Assembly: GCA_937921775.1 (NCBI GenBank)
Contig: CAKZUK010000190.1
Location: forward strand, 1-64,000
Length of the DNA: 64,000 nucleotides
Origin: an uncultured Saprospiraceae bacterium
GTDB lineage: Bacteria; Bacteroidota; Bacteroidia; Chitinophagales; Saprospiraceae
Reading direction: 5' to 3'
Numbering within the stretch: the first letter of the stretch is position 1; each line of letters starts with the position of its first letter. The notes under the pieces are model-generated. The model did not search any database. It saw only the letters and a program-made list of their open reading frames with translations, and had not been told where the DNA came from. Below are positions 7,715 through 15,468 of the stretch, one piece after another. Made by a program: the position numbers and the translations under genes.

Positions 7715-8959
7715 ATGCGCATTAAAAATTTATTCCCACTTTTCATTTGCTTTTTGTTTGCAACACACATCATTGCACAAGAGCAATATTCCTATATGAC
7801 TGATCGAATATTTCTTAAGCAAACAGATATGATCGGTTATAATTTTGTTCCTGACTTTATGGAGATTCCCAATGAATCTGATGCAGAGCTGAAAGTTGGG
7901 GAATATTCTTTTGGTATCACGACCAACAATCTTTTTGTTGAAGGAAAAGATATCAAAGGTGTTTACAGTGTTAATAATATTGACAAAGTAGAATATGGCT
8001 TCATCTTTAAATTGATGAACGCCCGTGACCCTACGGTACAAGGGCATCTGAAAGTTATTCAAAATAAGTATGGTCATGTGGAAGCTTTAGTTTTTAAGAA
8101 ATCGACTAAAGAAAAAGAAATTATTTTCCATTTACCAAGAGTACCTAAAAGTCTTCGCTTAAAAGAGAAAGCTTACTTTACCGACCGTTGGGAAATGGTA
8201 AACCAGGATGTGGATAGTCTTTGGGGTAAATCAATTTATCCTTTTATCAAAATACATAAGGATGAAAAAAATGTACAAGAACGTTTACAACAAGCAGACA
8301 GCACCTCTATTACTTTTGTAGAAAAGGTGACCATCATTGAGAAGAAACAAAAGAAGAAGAAAAAGAAGAAGAAAATTAAGAATATCGAACTTGGTGAAGA
8401 AGAAGAAGAAGTGATTGCTGAAATTGAGGAAGAAGTTGTAGAACTTGTAGAAGAAGAACCTGTTGCAGTAGCAGAAGAAAAAAAGCCAGCACGTCGAGCC
8501 CCACAGCGTCGAAAATTTCAAGGATATAATTCCAGCAACAGTCGTGATTTGGAAGAAGAGGAAGAAGAAGTTGTGGAAGAGGTGCCAGCACCAGTTGTAA
8601 AGCCAGCACCAAGACCTATTATAGACGCAGGTGCGTCACCTTCCGCGGAGGAGTTGGAGGAAGCAGAGGAAGAATCAAATGAGGAAGAAAAGAAAAAAGT
8701 AAAAATCGTTAAGGAATATTTTATCAATCTACGTACGATTCTAACTTATGATGACGGAGGTAGTGAAGATAAAAAATGGACCTACCAAGTCAAAAAAGTA
8801 GTCGAGCGTGAAGACAAAAGTGCTGGGCCAGATGAGGAGCGTTACCAAATGGAGTTCACACTTAAGAAAGGAGGACCTATTTACCTATACTTGACAGGAG
8901 AACGTACAATTAGCGCTATTGAAATTGATGGCAAGAAGTACTTGATGCGTGGTAATTAA
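7715..8959 (+). CDS. Secreted protein with a long Lys/Glu-rich low-complexity segment, function unknown
   Basis: The ATG at 7715 is preferred over a TTG three codons earlier because it gives a clean signal peptide (cleavage after ATHIIAQ, about residue 22). The product has 414 residues. Residues 25-200 form a probably beta-rich globular domain. About 210-335 is extreme low complexity: a lysine run followed by several Glu/Val/Ala blocks interrupted by an Arg- and Ser-rich patch. The C-terminal 80 residues form a second beta-rich domain. The opposed basic and acidic blocks could be a coiled coil, a polyelectrolyte linker or a cell-wall spacer. A strong terminator follows. I do not recognise the family. 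Confidence 0.85.
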   Translation: MRIKNLFPLFICFLFATHIIAQEQYSYMTDRIFLKQTDMIGYNFVPDFMEIPNESDAELKVGEYSFGITTNNLFVEGKDIKGVYSVNNIDKVEYGFIFKLMNARDPTVQGHLKVIQNKYGHVEALVFKKSTKEKEIIFHLPRVPKSLRLKEKAYFTDRWEMVNQDVDSLWGKSIYPFIKIHKDEKNVQERLQQADSTSITFVEKVTIIEKKQKKKKKKKKIKNIELGEEEEEVIAEIEEEVVELVEEEPVAVAEEKKPARRAPQRRKFQGYNSSNSRDLEEEEEEVVEEVPAPVVKPAPRPIIDAGASPSAEELEEAEEESNEEEKKKVKIVKEYFINLRTILTYDDGGSEDKKWTYQVKKVVEREDKSAGPDEERYQMEFTLKKGGPIYLYLTGERTISAIEIDGKKYLMRGN

Positions 8960-8981
8960 ACCGGCGAGATTATATCTAATG

Positions 8982-9017
8982 AAAAATCCCGAGTCAGTAA
9001 TGGCTCGGGATTTTTTT
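8982..9017 (+). terminator. Rho-independent terminator
   Basis: ATCCCGAGTCA pairs with TGGCTCGGGAT around a GTAA loop, flanked by five A and seven T. It ends the 7715-8959 transcript and could also act on the opposite strand for the convergent barrel gene. Confidence 0.9.
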
Positions 9018-9100
9018 GATTTTCTCTTGAAGTAGGATTGGATCAACCTATCCTAGGAGGCAAGCGCCAAATACGTGTCCCATTCCGGTAGAATTTTTTA

Positions 9101-9973
9101 TTAAAAACTAAAGCCAACACTAGCCTGCAAAGTAAAATTTCTATCGCTATCACTTCTAGACTTATAAGTCGTACCATCCAATTCTGAGTATGAAATATCA
9201 AAATTATTATTGGTTACATCCACTAAACCATAGTTGAGATTCATGCCAATGAATAAACCTTTATTCACGAAATAAGCTAGTCCGGCATTCAAACCAAAAT
9301 CAATTCCTTTGAAAAAATTACCATCTTTATTTAGATGATCATAATAGCCGCCTACAGTTTCGGGATAGAAACCTGCGGTACCATTTAATGAAACGACATT
9401 GTAATCTACCGGTTCCCAACTAGTAGGTTCAGAAGGATCGTCTTTAAAATAGCTGTATTCGAACTCTCCATCAAGTCCACCCGGCATCTCATCATTTGTA
9501 AAAGTAACATTTCCAACGGCTTTAGATGAAACCAAAATACCAACATACATACCACCAGATATTTCGAATTTTCCAAATCGACCATATGCTGTAATCGGAA
9601 ATTCTAAGTAAGAATTAGTTGTCCGTAGAAAAGAAGTTCGGTTGCCTTGAAAGACTGCAGCATCGCCCGTTGAATTGTAAAACAATTGAACTGCTTCTCC
9701 ATCAAAGGATTGCTTTCCTCCTTTTTGTGTAAACAAAAAATCACCCTTTACACCAAATCGATCGGTAAATTTATAGATGACACCTGCACCAATGTGGAAC
9801 CCTGTTGAACTACTCATGCTTTCCAGAGACATACCGGCTGCATCGTTTTCAAGGTCGCCTTTCAGTTGAGAAAAATTGAGTCCTACTTTGAAACCATAAG
9901 AAAGCCCTTGAGCTGAGGCAAAAAAGAAGGATGCAGAAGCAATAAGCGTTAGTAAAATCGATTTGATCTTCAT
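9101..9973 (-). CDS. Outer-membrane beta-barrel protein (porin-like, OMP_b-brl family)
   Basis: 290 residues with a signal peptide (about 1-21, ending SASFFFASAQ) followed by amphipathic strands. The opening SYGFKVGLNFSQ and the final aromatic-terminated strand (VGFSF) are characteristic of the PorT/OMP_b-brl_2-type eight-stranded barrels that are abundant in Bacteroidota. It sits alone between a convergent gene and an acetyltransferase, so no substrate or partner can be deduced. The barrel class is well supported, the function is unknown. Confidence 0.85.
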   Translation of the reverse strand: MKIKSILLTLIASASFFFASAQGLSYGFKVGLNFSQLKGDLENDAAGMSLESMSSSTGFHIGAGVIYKFTDRFGVKGDFLFTQKGGKQSFDGEAVQLFYNSTGDAAVFQGNRTSFLRTTNSYLEFPITAYGRFGKFEISGGMYVGILVSSKAVGNVTFTNDEMPGGLDGEFEYSYFKDDPSEPTSWEPVDYNVVSLNGTAGFYPETVGGYYDHLNKDGNFFKGIDFGLNAGLAYFVNKGLFIGMNLNYGLVDVTNNNFDISYSELDGTTYKSRSDSDRNFTLQASVGFSF

Positions 9974-10186
9974 AATTGATATTTAGGTAATGGTGAATTT
10001 TATTCCTGTATTTATTTTGCAACAGCAAATATAACTAAAGGTGCAAATTTAACGAATTTGGTTGGCTTAGCGATGCTTATATTTTGCATTTAGATGGAAG
10101 TTTCCTGTGGTCATATACCCGCGATATAAGGTGACTCCCGTCTTCTGTCTTTGGACTTCCGTCAGAACAGTTTTTTCATTTTCAGT

Positions 10187-10636
10187 TTAAAGTTCCTTCT
10201 TCAGCCAAATCCGATGCTGCTCCACTTGCTGATGAAGGTCCACCTTAATAATGTTAAACCCATTATTCAAAGAAAAGCACAACATCGCTTTATGAATATT
10301 ACGAGTTTTGAAAGTAACCGAAGTATAGCCCTGCTCTCTGGCCCATTCTTCCTGTTCCATAGCAAGTGCTAAGGCAATACCATTTCGGCGAAAGCCCGGA
10401 ATCACGCCACCCATCCAAGAATAAAAATAGCCCTCACGTTCATAAGCCACCTTAAATCCAGCTAACATATCACCCCGATAAGCGACAAGAATGATGTGTG
10501 GCACATCTGTTAATCGCTTGTGGTACTCCTCCGCAGGGTATGGATTTTTCAGTTCATCTACCTTTTTAGATATTTCTACTACAGATTCAATGGTACCTTT
10601 TCTTATCCCGAATGTAAAATGCTTATTTTTGGCCAT
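10187..10636 (-). CDS. GNAT-family N-acetyltransferase
   Basis: 149 residues with the GNAT fold. The acetyl-CoA pyrophosphate-binding loop is seen as GVIPGFRRNGIALAL (about 77-91, the R-x-x-G-x-A/G motif), preceded by a beta-strand pair around GFKVAY and followed by VTFKTRNIHKAMLCFSLNNGF, where the Asn-x-x-x-Met-x-x-x-x-x-x-x-x-Gly-Phe pattern matches motif B. It would transfer an acetyl group from acetyl-CoA to an amine; the substrate cannot be read from sequence. Single gene, no operon partner. Confidence 0.85.
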   Translation of the reverse strand: MAKNKHFTFGIRKGTIESVVEISKKVDELKNPYPAEEYHKRLTDVPHIILVAYRGDMLAGFKVAYEREGYFYSWMGGVIPGFRRNGIALALAMEQEEWAREQGYTSVTFKTRNIHKAMLCFSLNNGFNIIKVDLHQQVEQHRIWLKKEL

Positions 10637-10660
10637 AATGGTTTTTTTAGTTTGAAGACG

Positions 10661-10956
10661 GAACAGGCTGACCGTTAATTGATTTTGGGATACGGAACAA
10701 GGTTTAAACCTGTCGAGTCTATCTGACTAACTAGACAGGCCCGCCAGTCTGGATGTAAAATGTAAAACCGCAAAATTTAAAATGTAAAAGTTTGCCAGCG
10801 AGCGTAAAAAACGCCGTGTTTCCTACGATTTACCGCTACTTTTACATTTTGACTCTCGCCTGGCGGCCCGACAGATGCTATTGTTAAAAACTATTGCCAA
10901 TACCAATAGCGATGCAGCCAAATATCAAGATAACTGAATTAGGGGTCAGCCTGTTC
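10661..10956. repeat. Dispersed repeat element with 13-bp terminal inverted repeats (copy A)
   Basis: GAACAGGCTGACC at 10661-10673 and its exact complement GGTCAGCCTGTTC at 10944-10956 bound a non-coding stretch. The left end continues with ATTGATTTTGG and GGAACAAGGT; this end is also present, inverted, at 60766-60885. The interior carries a separate inverted repeat (AAAATGTAAAAG at 10779-10790 with CTTTTACATTTT at 10839-10850) and the string TGTAAAACCGCAAAA shared with 12564-12578. It has no protein, so it resembles a MITE- or REP-like element; mobility is inference. It fills the 358-bp gap between two genes. Confidence 0.6.
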
Positions 10957-10994
10957 GGGCTTTCCTGTTAACAGTAACTGTTAAAAACATAATT

Positions 10995-11873
10995 GTGAAG
11001 TTAAAAACATTGTTCATTATAGGCAGACTTCTGCTGGTCTTATATTTACTGCTTTGGGTGGTGGTGTATGTTGGTCAGACTTCTATCGTCTTTCAACCGG
11101 AGTACTTGCCAGATGATTATGAGTTTGAATTTGATACAGATTTTAAAGAAGGTTATATTGAAACTTCCGACAAAATCCCACTCAATTATTTGCATTTTAA
11201 ATCCAAGGAAAAGAGAAAAGGACTGATACTCTATTTTCATGGTAATTCTCTTAATCTCGATTTTTGGGGTAACGCACATGAGGACTTCACGAAAAGAGGC
11301 TACGATGTTTTTATGATGGATTACAGGGGTTATGGCAAAAGTGAAGGCGAAGTGTCGGAGATCAAAACGTATGAAGACGCAAGGATGGTTTATGATCATT
11401 TGATGCAAGAATATAAGTCAGAAGAAACGATCATTTATGGTCGTTCGTTGGGAACAGGTGTCGCCAGCAAATTAGCAAGTCAAGTACCAGCTAAGCATCT
11501 CTTTCTTGAAACACCATATAACAGTATACCATCCTTGTTTATGGATCAGGTCATGATTCTTTGGCTGCCTTTTGATTTGCAATATGAGTTTGCCAATAAT
11601 AAAAATATTCCTAAAGTACCTTACCCAGTAACGATCGTACATGGTACCGAAGATATGGTTGTTCCTTATCGGAATGCGACTCGATTGCAGGATATTTTGA
11701 ACACTAAAGATGAATTTATTACGATAGAAGACGGAGAACATAAAAATTTATCAGCTTTCCCCTTGTTTCAGCAAACACTTGATCGTATTTTGCTGCCTGT
11801 TGCAGATAGCTTGATACTGGAGCAAACCAATAGTGATACAATCAACATAAAAGAAGAACAATTAGTACAATGA
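10995..11873 (+). CDS. Membrane-anchored alpha/beta hydrolase
   Basis: 292 residues starting at GTG. An N-terminal hydrophobic segment (about 5-27) anchors it in the membrane. The hydrolase core has the oxyanion strand motif YFHGNSLNL (about 78-86), a nucleophile elbow GRSLGTG (Ser near 151), an acidic residue in HGTEDMVVP (about 215-223) and the catalytic His in DGEHKNLS (about 247). It belongs to the serine aminopeptidase/YqkD-BEM46-like group of esterases. The stop overlaps the next start by 4 bp (ATGA), so it is translationally coupled to trmB. The substrate is unknown. Confidence 0.9.
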   Translation: MKLKTLFIIGRLLLVLYLLLWVVVYVGQTSIVFQPEYLPDDYEFEFDTDFKEGYIETSDKIPLNYLHFKSKEKRKGLILYFHGNSLNLDFWGNAHEDFTKRGYDVFMMDYRGYGKSEGEVSEIKTYEDARMVYDHLMQEYKSEETIIYGRSLGTGVASKLASQVPAKHLFLETPYNSIPSLFMDQVMILWLPFDLQYEFANNKNIPKVPYPVTIVHGTEDMVVPYRNATRLQDILNTKDEFITIEDGEHKNLSAFPLFQQTLDRILLPVADSLILEQTNSDTINIKEEQLVQ

Positions 11874-12562
11874 ATAAACTTCAAAAATTTGCGGAGCTAT
11901 TAAGCTTTCCACACGTTTACGAAAACTTTAGTGTGAAAGAAGATTTCCTCGTTGGTCAGCATGGGGTAGAGCTGCAGATGAAAGGCAAGTGGAAGTCGGA
12001 TCATTTTAAAAATGATAAGCCGATTACTTTAGAGTTGGCCTGCGGCCGAGGGGAGTACTCCGTGGCTCTTGGTCGGATGTATCCGGATCGAAATTTCATC
12101 GGATTGGATATCAAAGGTGCTCGAATTTGGAAAGGAGCAAAAGAGGCCTTGGAAGAAGGGCTTGACAATGTAGCTTTTCTTCGTTGCCGAATTGAGATGA
12201 TTAATCGATTTTTTGAAGAAGACGAGATTGATGAAATCTGGATTATTTTTCCCGATCCATTTCTAAAAGATGGTAAATCCAACCGACGACTTACCAGTCC
12301 ACGATTTCTCAATCAATATAAAAAACTACTCAAGAAAGGTGGTCTTATTCACTTGAAGACGGACTCACCACCACTCTACGAATTCACGCTAGAAACTGTA
12401 GCTGCAGAGCCTGATATTGAGTTGCTTTATCACGACGATAATATTTATAACAAGGAATTGGTGATGCCGGAGTTGGACTTTAAGACTTATTATGAGCATA
12501 TGCACTTGGAAGATAAGCGATTGATTAAATATGTGCGGATGCAGTATGGGGGAAAAGTTTAA
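11870..12562 (+). CDS. trmB: tRNA (guanine-N7-)-methyltransferase TrmB
   Basis: 230 residues. It makes 7-methylguanosine at position 46 of tRNA using S-adenosylmethionine. The SAM site is seen as LELACGRGEYSVALGR (about 54-69) and FIGLDIKGARIWKGA (about 76-90). The family-specific IFPDPFLKDGKSNRRL (about 124-140; usual form PDPWPKxRHxKRRL) and the C-terminal Y-x-T-x-(Y/F) type region are present. The substitution of PDPFLK for PDPWPK is a common Bacteroidota variant. It overlaps the upstream hydrolase gene by 4 bp, so the two form an operon. Confidence 0.95.
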   Translation: MNKLQKFAELLSFPHVYENFSVKEDFLVGQHGVELQMKGKWKSDHFKNDKPITLELACGRGEYSVALGRMYPDRNFIGLDIKGARIWKGAKEALEEGLDNVAFLRCRIEMINRFFEEDEIDEIWIIFPDPFLKDGKSNRRLTSPRFLNQYKKLLKKGGLIHLKTDSPPLYEFTLETVAAEPDIELLYHDDNIYNKELVMPELDFKTYYEHMHLEDKRLIKYVRMQYGGKV

Positions 12563-12700
12563 GTGTAAAACCGCAAAACGCTGTACTGAGCTCAGTCGAA
12601 GTATGATAAAGTTAAAATGTAAAAGTTACTCGTCTAGTGCGGCCAATACGGTATTGAACAACTTTTACATTTTAACTTTTGCGGTTTTATATTTTACATT
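12561..12700. repeat. Long imperfect palindrome with an inserted repeat, between trmB and thiL
   Basis: Left arm: TGTAAAACCGCAAAA (12564-12578) and AGTTAAAATGTAAAAGTT (12610-12627). Right arm: AACTTTTACATTTTAACT (12660-12677) and TTTTGCGGTTTTA (12677-12689). A ~31-bp stretch interrupts only the left arm. It contains the perfect palindrome ACTGAGCTCAGT followed by CGAAG, similar to the CTGAGC-NCAGTCGAAG-type repeats common in Bacteroidota genomes. The convergent genes trmB and thiL end here, so it can serve as a bidirectional terminator. Confidence 0.7.
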
Positions 12701-13738
12701 TCAAAAATGCTTCCACCCCTGAGCCGTAATCGCATGTAAATTACCACCTTTAGTATGCAACTTAATACCATCCTCTGGCTTCACCATCTCCCCCATAATG
12801 TAAATGTCTGGCAAGAATTTCACCTTCTCGATATCATCTGGATTGATCGTAAATAATAACTCATAATCTTCACCACCACTAAGCGCACAAGTAATCGGAT
12901 CCATCTTAAAGTCAAGTGCCTTCAGCTCCGCATCTGGATGAATAGGAACACCACTCTCCTCCACAAAAGCACCTAGGTTAGATTGCTTGCAAATATGAAA
13001 TATTTCAGAAGCCAAACCGTCCGAAATGTCAATCATTGAGGTTGGAATCAAATTGTTTTGCTCAAACATTTGAATCGCATCACGACGAGCTTCCGGTTTG
13101 AGCTGACGACCTACAAGGTAAGTTTGTCCATCCAACTCAGGTTGTACGCCAGGATTAGAAAGGTAGATTTGCTTCTCACGTTCCAGGATTTGGAGACCTA
13201 GATACGCAGCTCCAAGATCACCAGTTACACAAAGCAAATCGCCGAGCTTCGCAGTGTTTCGGTAAACAATTTTTTCAGGCTTCGCAGTACCAATCGCTGT
13301 TACAGAAATAATCAAACCTTTTGGTGAAGAAGTCATGTCGCCACCCACCAAATCAACATTGTAAAACTCACAAGCCCTATGAATCCCTTTGTACAATTCA
13401 TCCATCGCTTCTACAGAAAACCGATTGGAGATGGCAATAGAAACCGTAATTTGTTTTGGTGTCGCATTCATTGCATAGATGTCTGATAAATTGACTACAA
13501 CTGACTTGTATCCCAAATGCATCAATGGTGTGTACATCATGTCAAAGTGAATGCCTTCTACTAACATGTCAGTAGAAACAACAGTAGCCAAGTCACCGTT
13601 ATTAATCACCGCTGCATCATCGCCAATACCTTTTACGGTGGATGGATGATTGTTTTGGAATTTTTTTGTTAGGTGTTCAATTAGTCCGAATTCTCCTAGG
13701 TCGTTTACGTCTGTCTTTTTCTCGAATTGATTTTCCAT
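12701..13738 (-). CDS. thiL: Thiamine-monophosphate kinase ThiL
   Basis: 345 residues from the ATG at 13738, chosen because upstream codons in frame (to 13795) do not match the family and the N-terminus LGEFGLIEHL fits the usual ThiL start (GEFxLI). It phosphorylates thiamine monophosphate to the diphosphate, the last step of vitamin B1 synthesis. Family motifs are visible: KGIGDDAAVI (about 37-46, Mg-ATP site), VEGIHFD (about 62), VVGGDMTSS-type VGGDMT (about 131), TGDLGAAYLGL (about 172) and MIDISDGLASEI (about 237). It converges on trmB. The preceding rluA-like gene is on the same strand but 220 bp away. Confidence 0.95.
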   Translation of the reverse strand: MENQFEKKTDVNDLGEFGLIEHLTKKFQNNHPSTVKGIGDDAAVINNGDLATVVSTDMLVEGIHFDMMYTPLMHLGYKSVVVNLSDIYAMNATPKQITVSIAISNRFSVEAMDELYKGIHRACEFYNVDLVGGDMTSSPKGLIISVTAIGTAKPEKIVYRNTAKLGDLLCVTGDLGAAYLGLQILEREKQIYLSNPGVQPELDGQTYLVGRQLKPEARRDAIQMFEQNNLIPTSMIDISDGLASEIFHICKQSNLGAFVEESGVPIHPDAELKALDFKMDPITCALSGGEDYELLFTINPDDIEKVKFLPDIYIMGEMVKPEDGIKLHTKGGNLHAITAQGWKHF

Positions 13739-13843
13739 TTTTATAAAGTGCTTTATGCAAAAAAAGTAAATTAAAGGAATTTTGTAACTGTTCAATGAAA
13801 TGCACCTTTTTAGGAAAAGATGCTTTATGTAACTTTAGTAAGT

Positions 13844-13915
13844 TTTCGGTCTCCGAGTTTTTGCCCGGATTTAGGCTTCTCCTTATATGGGCTGGGCTAA
13901 AGTCCGGCGACCGAA
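13844..13915 (-). terminator. Large imperfect hairpin between the pseudouridine synthase gene and thiL
   Basis: TTTCGGTC (13844-13851) pairs with GACCGAA (13909-13915), and CCGGATTTAG (13865-13874) with CTAAAGTCCGG (13897-13907). It lies downstream of the 13959-14648 gene and upstream of thiL. It may end the upstream transcript or be a REP-like palindrome; the T-tract is weak. Confidence 0.45.
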
Positions 13916-13958
13916 GTCTTTGAATAGTTAAATGATTTTTTATTTGAGTTTGGTTATG

Positions 13959-14648
13959 CTAAGATTCGGCCTCCAACTTCGCCTCTTTAGCAAAAAACTG
14001 CCAAAGTGATTCATCAGGAATAGGAGCGACAACAGTTTCTATCTCACCAGAAACAGGATGTTTAAACTGCACCTTCCAAGCATGTAGGTGGATAGATCGA
14101 TCCTGATTTCCTCTTTTAAAACCATATTTTGCATCACCTTTGATCGGTGAACCAATCGCCGCCAATTGGGCACGGATTTGATGATGCCTACCAGAGAGTA
14201 AATCAATTTCTAACAAATGGTAGTTGTCGCTACTGGCGATTACTTTGTAAGTCAATTCTGCTTTCTTGCTATGTGCAATTTCTTTGTCGTAAGCAACAGA
14301 ACGATTTTGTTTTTGATTCTTTAGCAGAAAATGAGTGAGTGTATCGGCATCTTTTTCTGGTTTGTTTTTTACGATAGCCAAATAGCTTTTCTTAATGGTC
14401 CGTTCTTGAAATTGCAAGTTGAGTGCGGCCAAAGCGCCTGAGGTTTTTGCAAACAAAACAACCCCAGTAGCAGGTCTATCAATCCGATGTATCACGTCAA
14501 TACTCTTTTTGGCGAAAGCCTTAACGATGTTCAATAAATTTTGATCACCCGTTTTATCCGATTGGACAGGTAGGCCCGCCGGTTTGTTATAGGCAATGAT
14601 TTGATTGTTTTTGTAAAGTATGCGATCTCCAATAGTTTCTTCGTGCAT
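13959..14648 (-). CDS. RluA-family pseudouridine synthase
   Basis: 229 residues. Isomerises uridine to pseudouridine in rRNA or tRNA. The N-terminal YNKPAGLPVQ motif (about 20-29) and the catalytic HRIDRPATGVVLF (about 54-66, Asp at about 57) identify the RluA/RluC/RluD group; LLSGRHHQIRAQL (about 149-161) is the RNA/uracil-binding motif III and GDAKYG (about 171) is motif IIIa. It lacks an N-terminal S4 domain, so it is closest to the short RluA/TruC-type members. The specific target cannot be assigned. Single gene. Confidence 0.93.
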   Translation of the reverse strand: MHEETIGDRILYKNNQIIAYNKPAGLPVQSDKTGDQNLLNIVKAFAKKSIDVIHRIDRPATGVVLFAKTSGALAALNLQFQERTIKKSYLAIVKNKPEKDADTLTHFLLKNQKQNRSVAYDKEIAHSKKAELTYKVIASSDNYHLLEIDLLSGRHHQIRAQLAAIGSPIKGDAKYGFKRGNQDRSIHLHAWKVQFKHPVSGEIETVVAPIPDESLWQFFAKEAKLEAES

Positions 14649-14907
14649 GTTGTTTTTTTTAATAAACTTTGAGCTAACGTGGTTTTGAAGGCTGAGGAGC
14701 TGAAAGTCCTATACTGTAGTAAGATTTAGGAGATACTGATTTTTTAGTTAAAGCTAAAAGTCAAACGCGATTTTTTACGTTTACAATTTTTGCGAAAGCA
14801 AAATATATCAGTCACTCCCAAGAATCACTACGATCGTGGGCAACTGTGCCTCTCAGTATTCAGATTCGTGTTCTCATTCCACATTATGTTAGGTCTCCGA
14901 GCCTCTC

Positions 14908-15054
14908 TCATTCTATCTCTTCATAATCAATATACTCATCCTCATCAGCAGGCTTGTCATCTAAAATGTCTTGTTTAGATTGAGGAAGAGGAGTAGGCGC
15001 CACCATGCGGTAAAATACATAGACAAGCACTCCAATAAATAAAATTTTAAACAT
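14908..15054 (-). CDS. Small single-pass membrane protein (48 aa), DUF4834-like
   Basis: A 48-codon frame starting with ATG at 15054. The N-terminal 18 residues (MFKILFIGVLVYVFYRMV) form one membrane helix followed by a proline-rich turn and a strongly acidic cytoplasmic-type tail (residues 31-48 hold eleven Asp/Glu). This layout resembles the DUF4834 small membrane proteins of Bacteroidota, though this one is shorter. The regular helix plus acidic tail makes a chance frame unlikely. Function unknown. Confidence 0.6.
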   Translation of the reverse strand: MFKILFIGVLVYVFYRMVAPTPLPQSKQDILDDKPADEDEYIDYEEIE

Positions 15055-15468
15055 CTTTCAATATTAATTGATTCTGCCGCAAAGTTAAAACATTAAAGGC
15101 AGGGGGCGAATTAATTAGCATGCTCAATTTCAATTGCTATGAAAGGTACAATATCCTTGAATTGTGAATTTAGCGTATAAATTTTGAGTCCTGTGAATTG
15201 GAAAGAGCTAGGTCATCACAGATGCGGATCACTATGTTCGAGTGATCTTCCTACTTCCAGCGTCCCACTCCTCACTCAAATTGACTTTGAGACCCCCAAA
15301 TTCCGCTCTAATCCGACAATATTTTATTACATTTGCTGTTTATATTGAAACTAAGTACGAAAGTAATCGTACTTTATGTGTTTAAGAACACATAGGAAAA
15401 ATAGTAAATACTTAAATTTTCTCTAAAACACTGGTTTTCAGAGGAAAATCAAATAAATCAAGCATCAA
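15055..15468. other. Divergent intergenic region before the DUF2723 gene
   Basis: No gene. Contains a 7-bp hairpin GATCACT/AGTGATC (15226-15246), a pyrimidine-rich CTACTTCCAGCGTCCCACTC segment (15251-15270) that resembles segments at 19287-19315 and 38702-38732, and a TACATTTG box (15328-15335) matching the Bacteroidota -7 consensus TAnnTTTG on the plus strand, a probable promoter for the downstream gene. Confidence 0.5.

Noticed and set aside
12531-12722. 63-codon plus-strand frame after trmB
   Set aside because: It reads through the trmB end and the palindrome, so it is not a separate gene.
14790-14978. 62-codon plus-strand frame in the rluA/DUF2723 gap
   Set aside because: Overlaps the better-supported 48-residue membrane protein on the other strand and shows no protein-like features.
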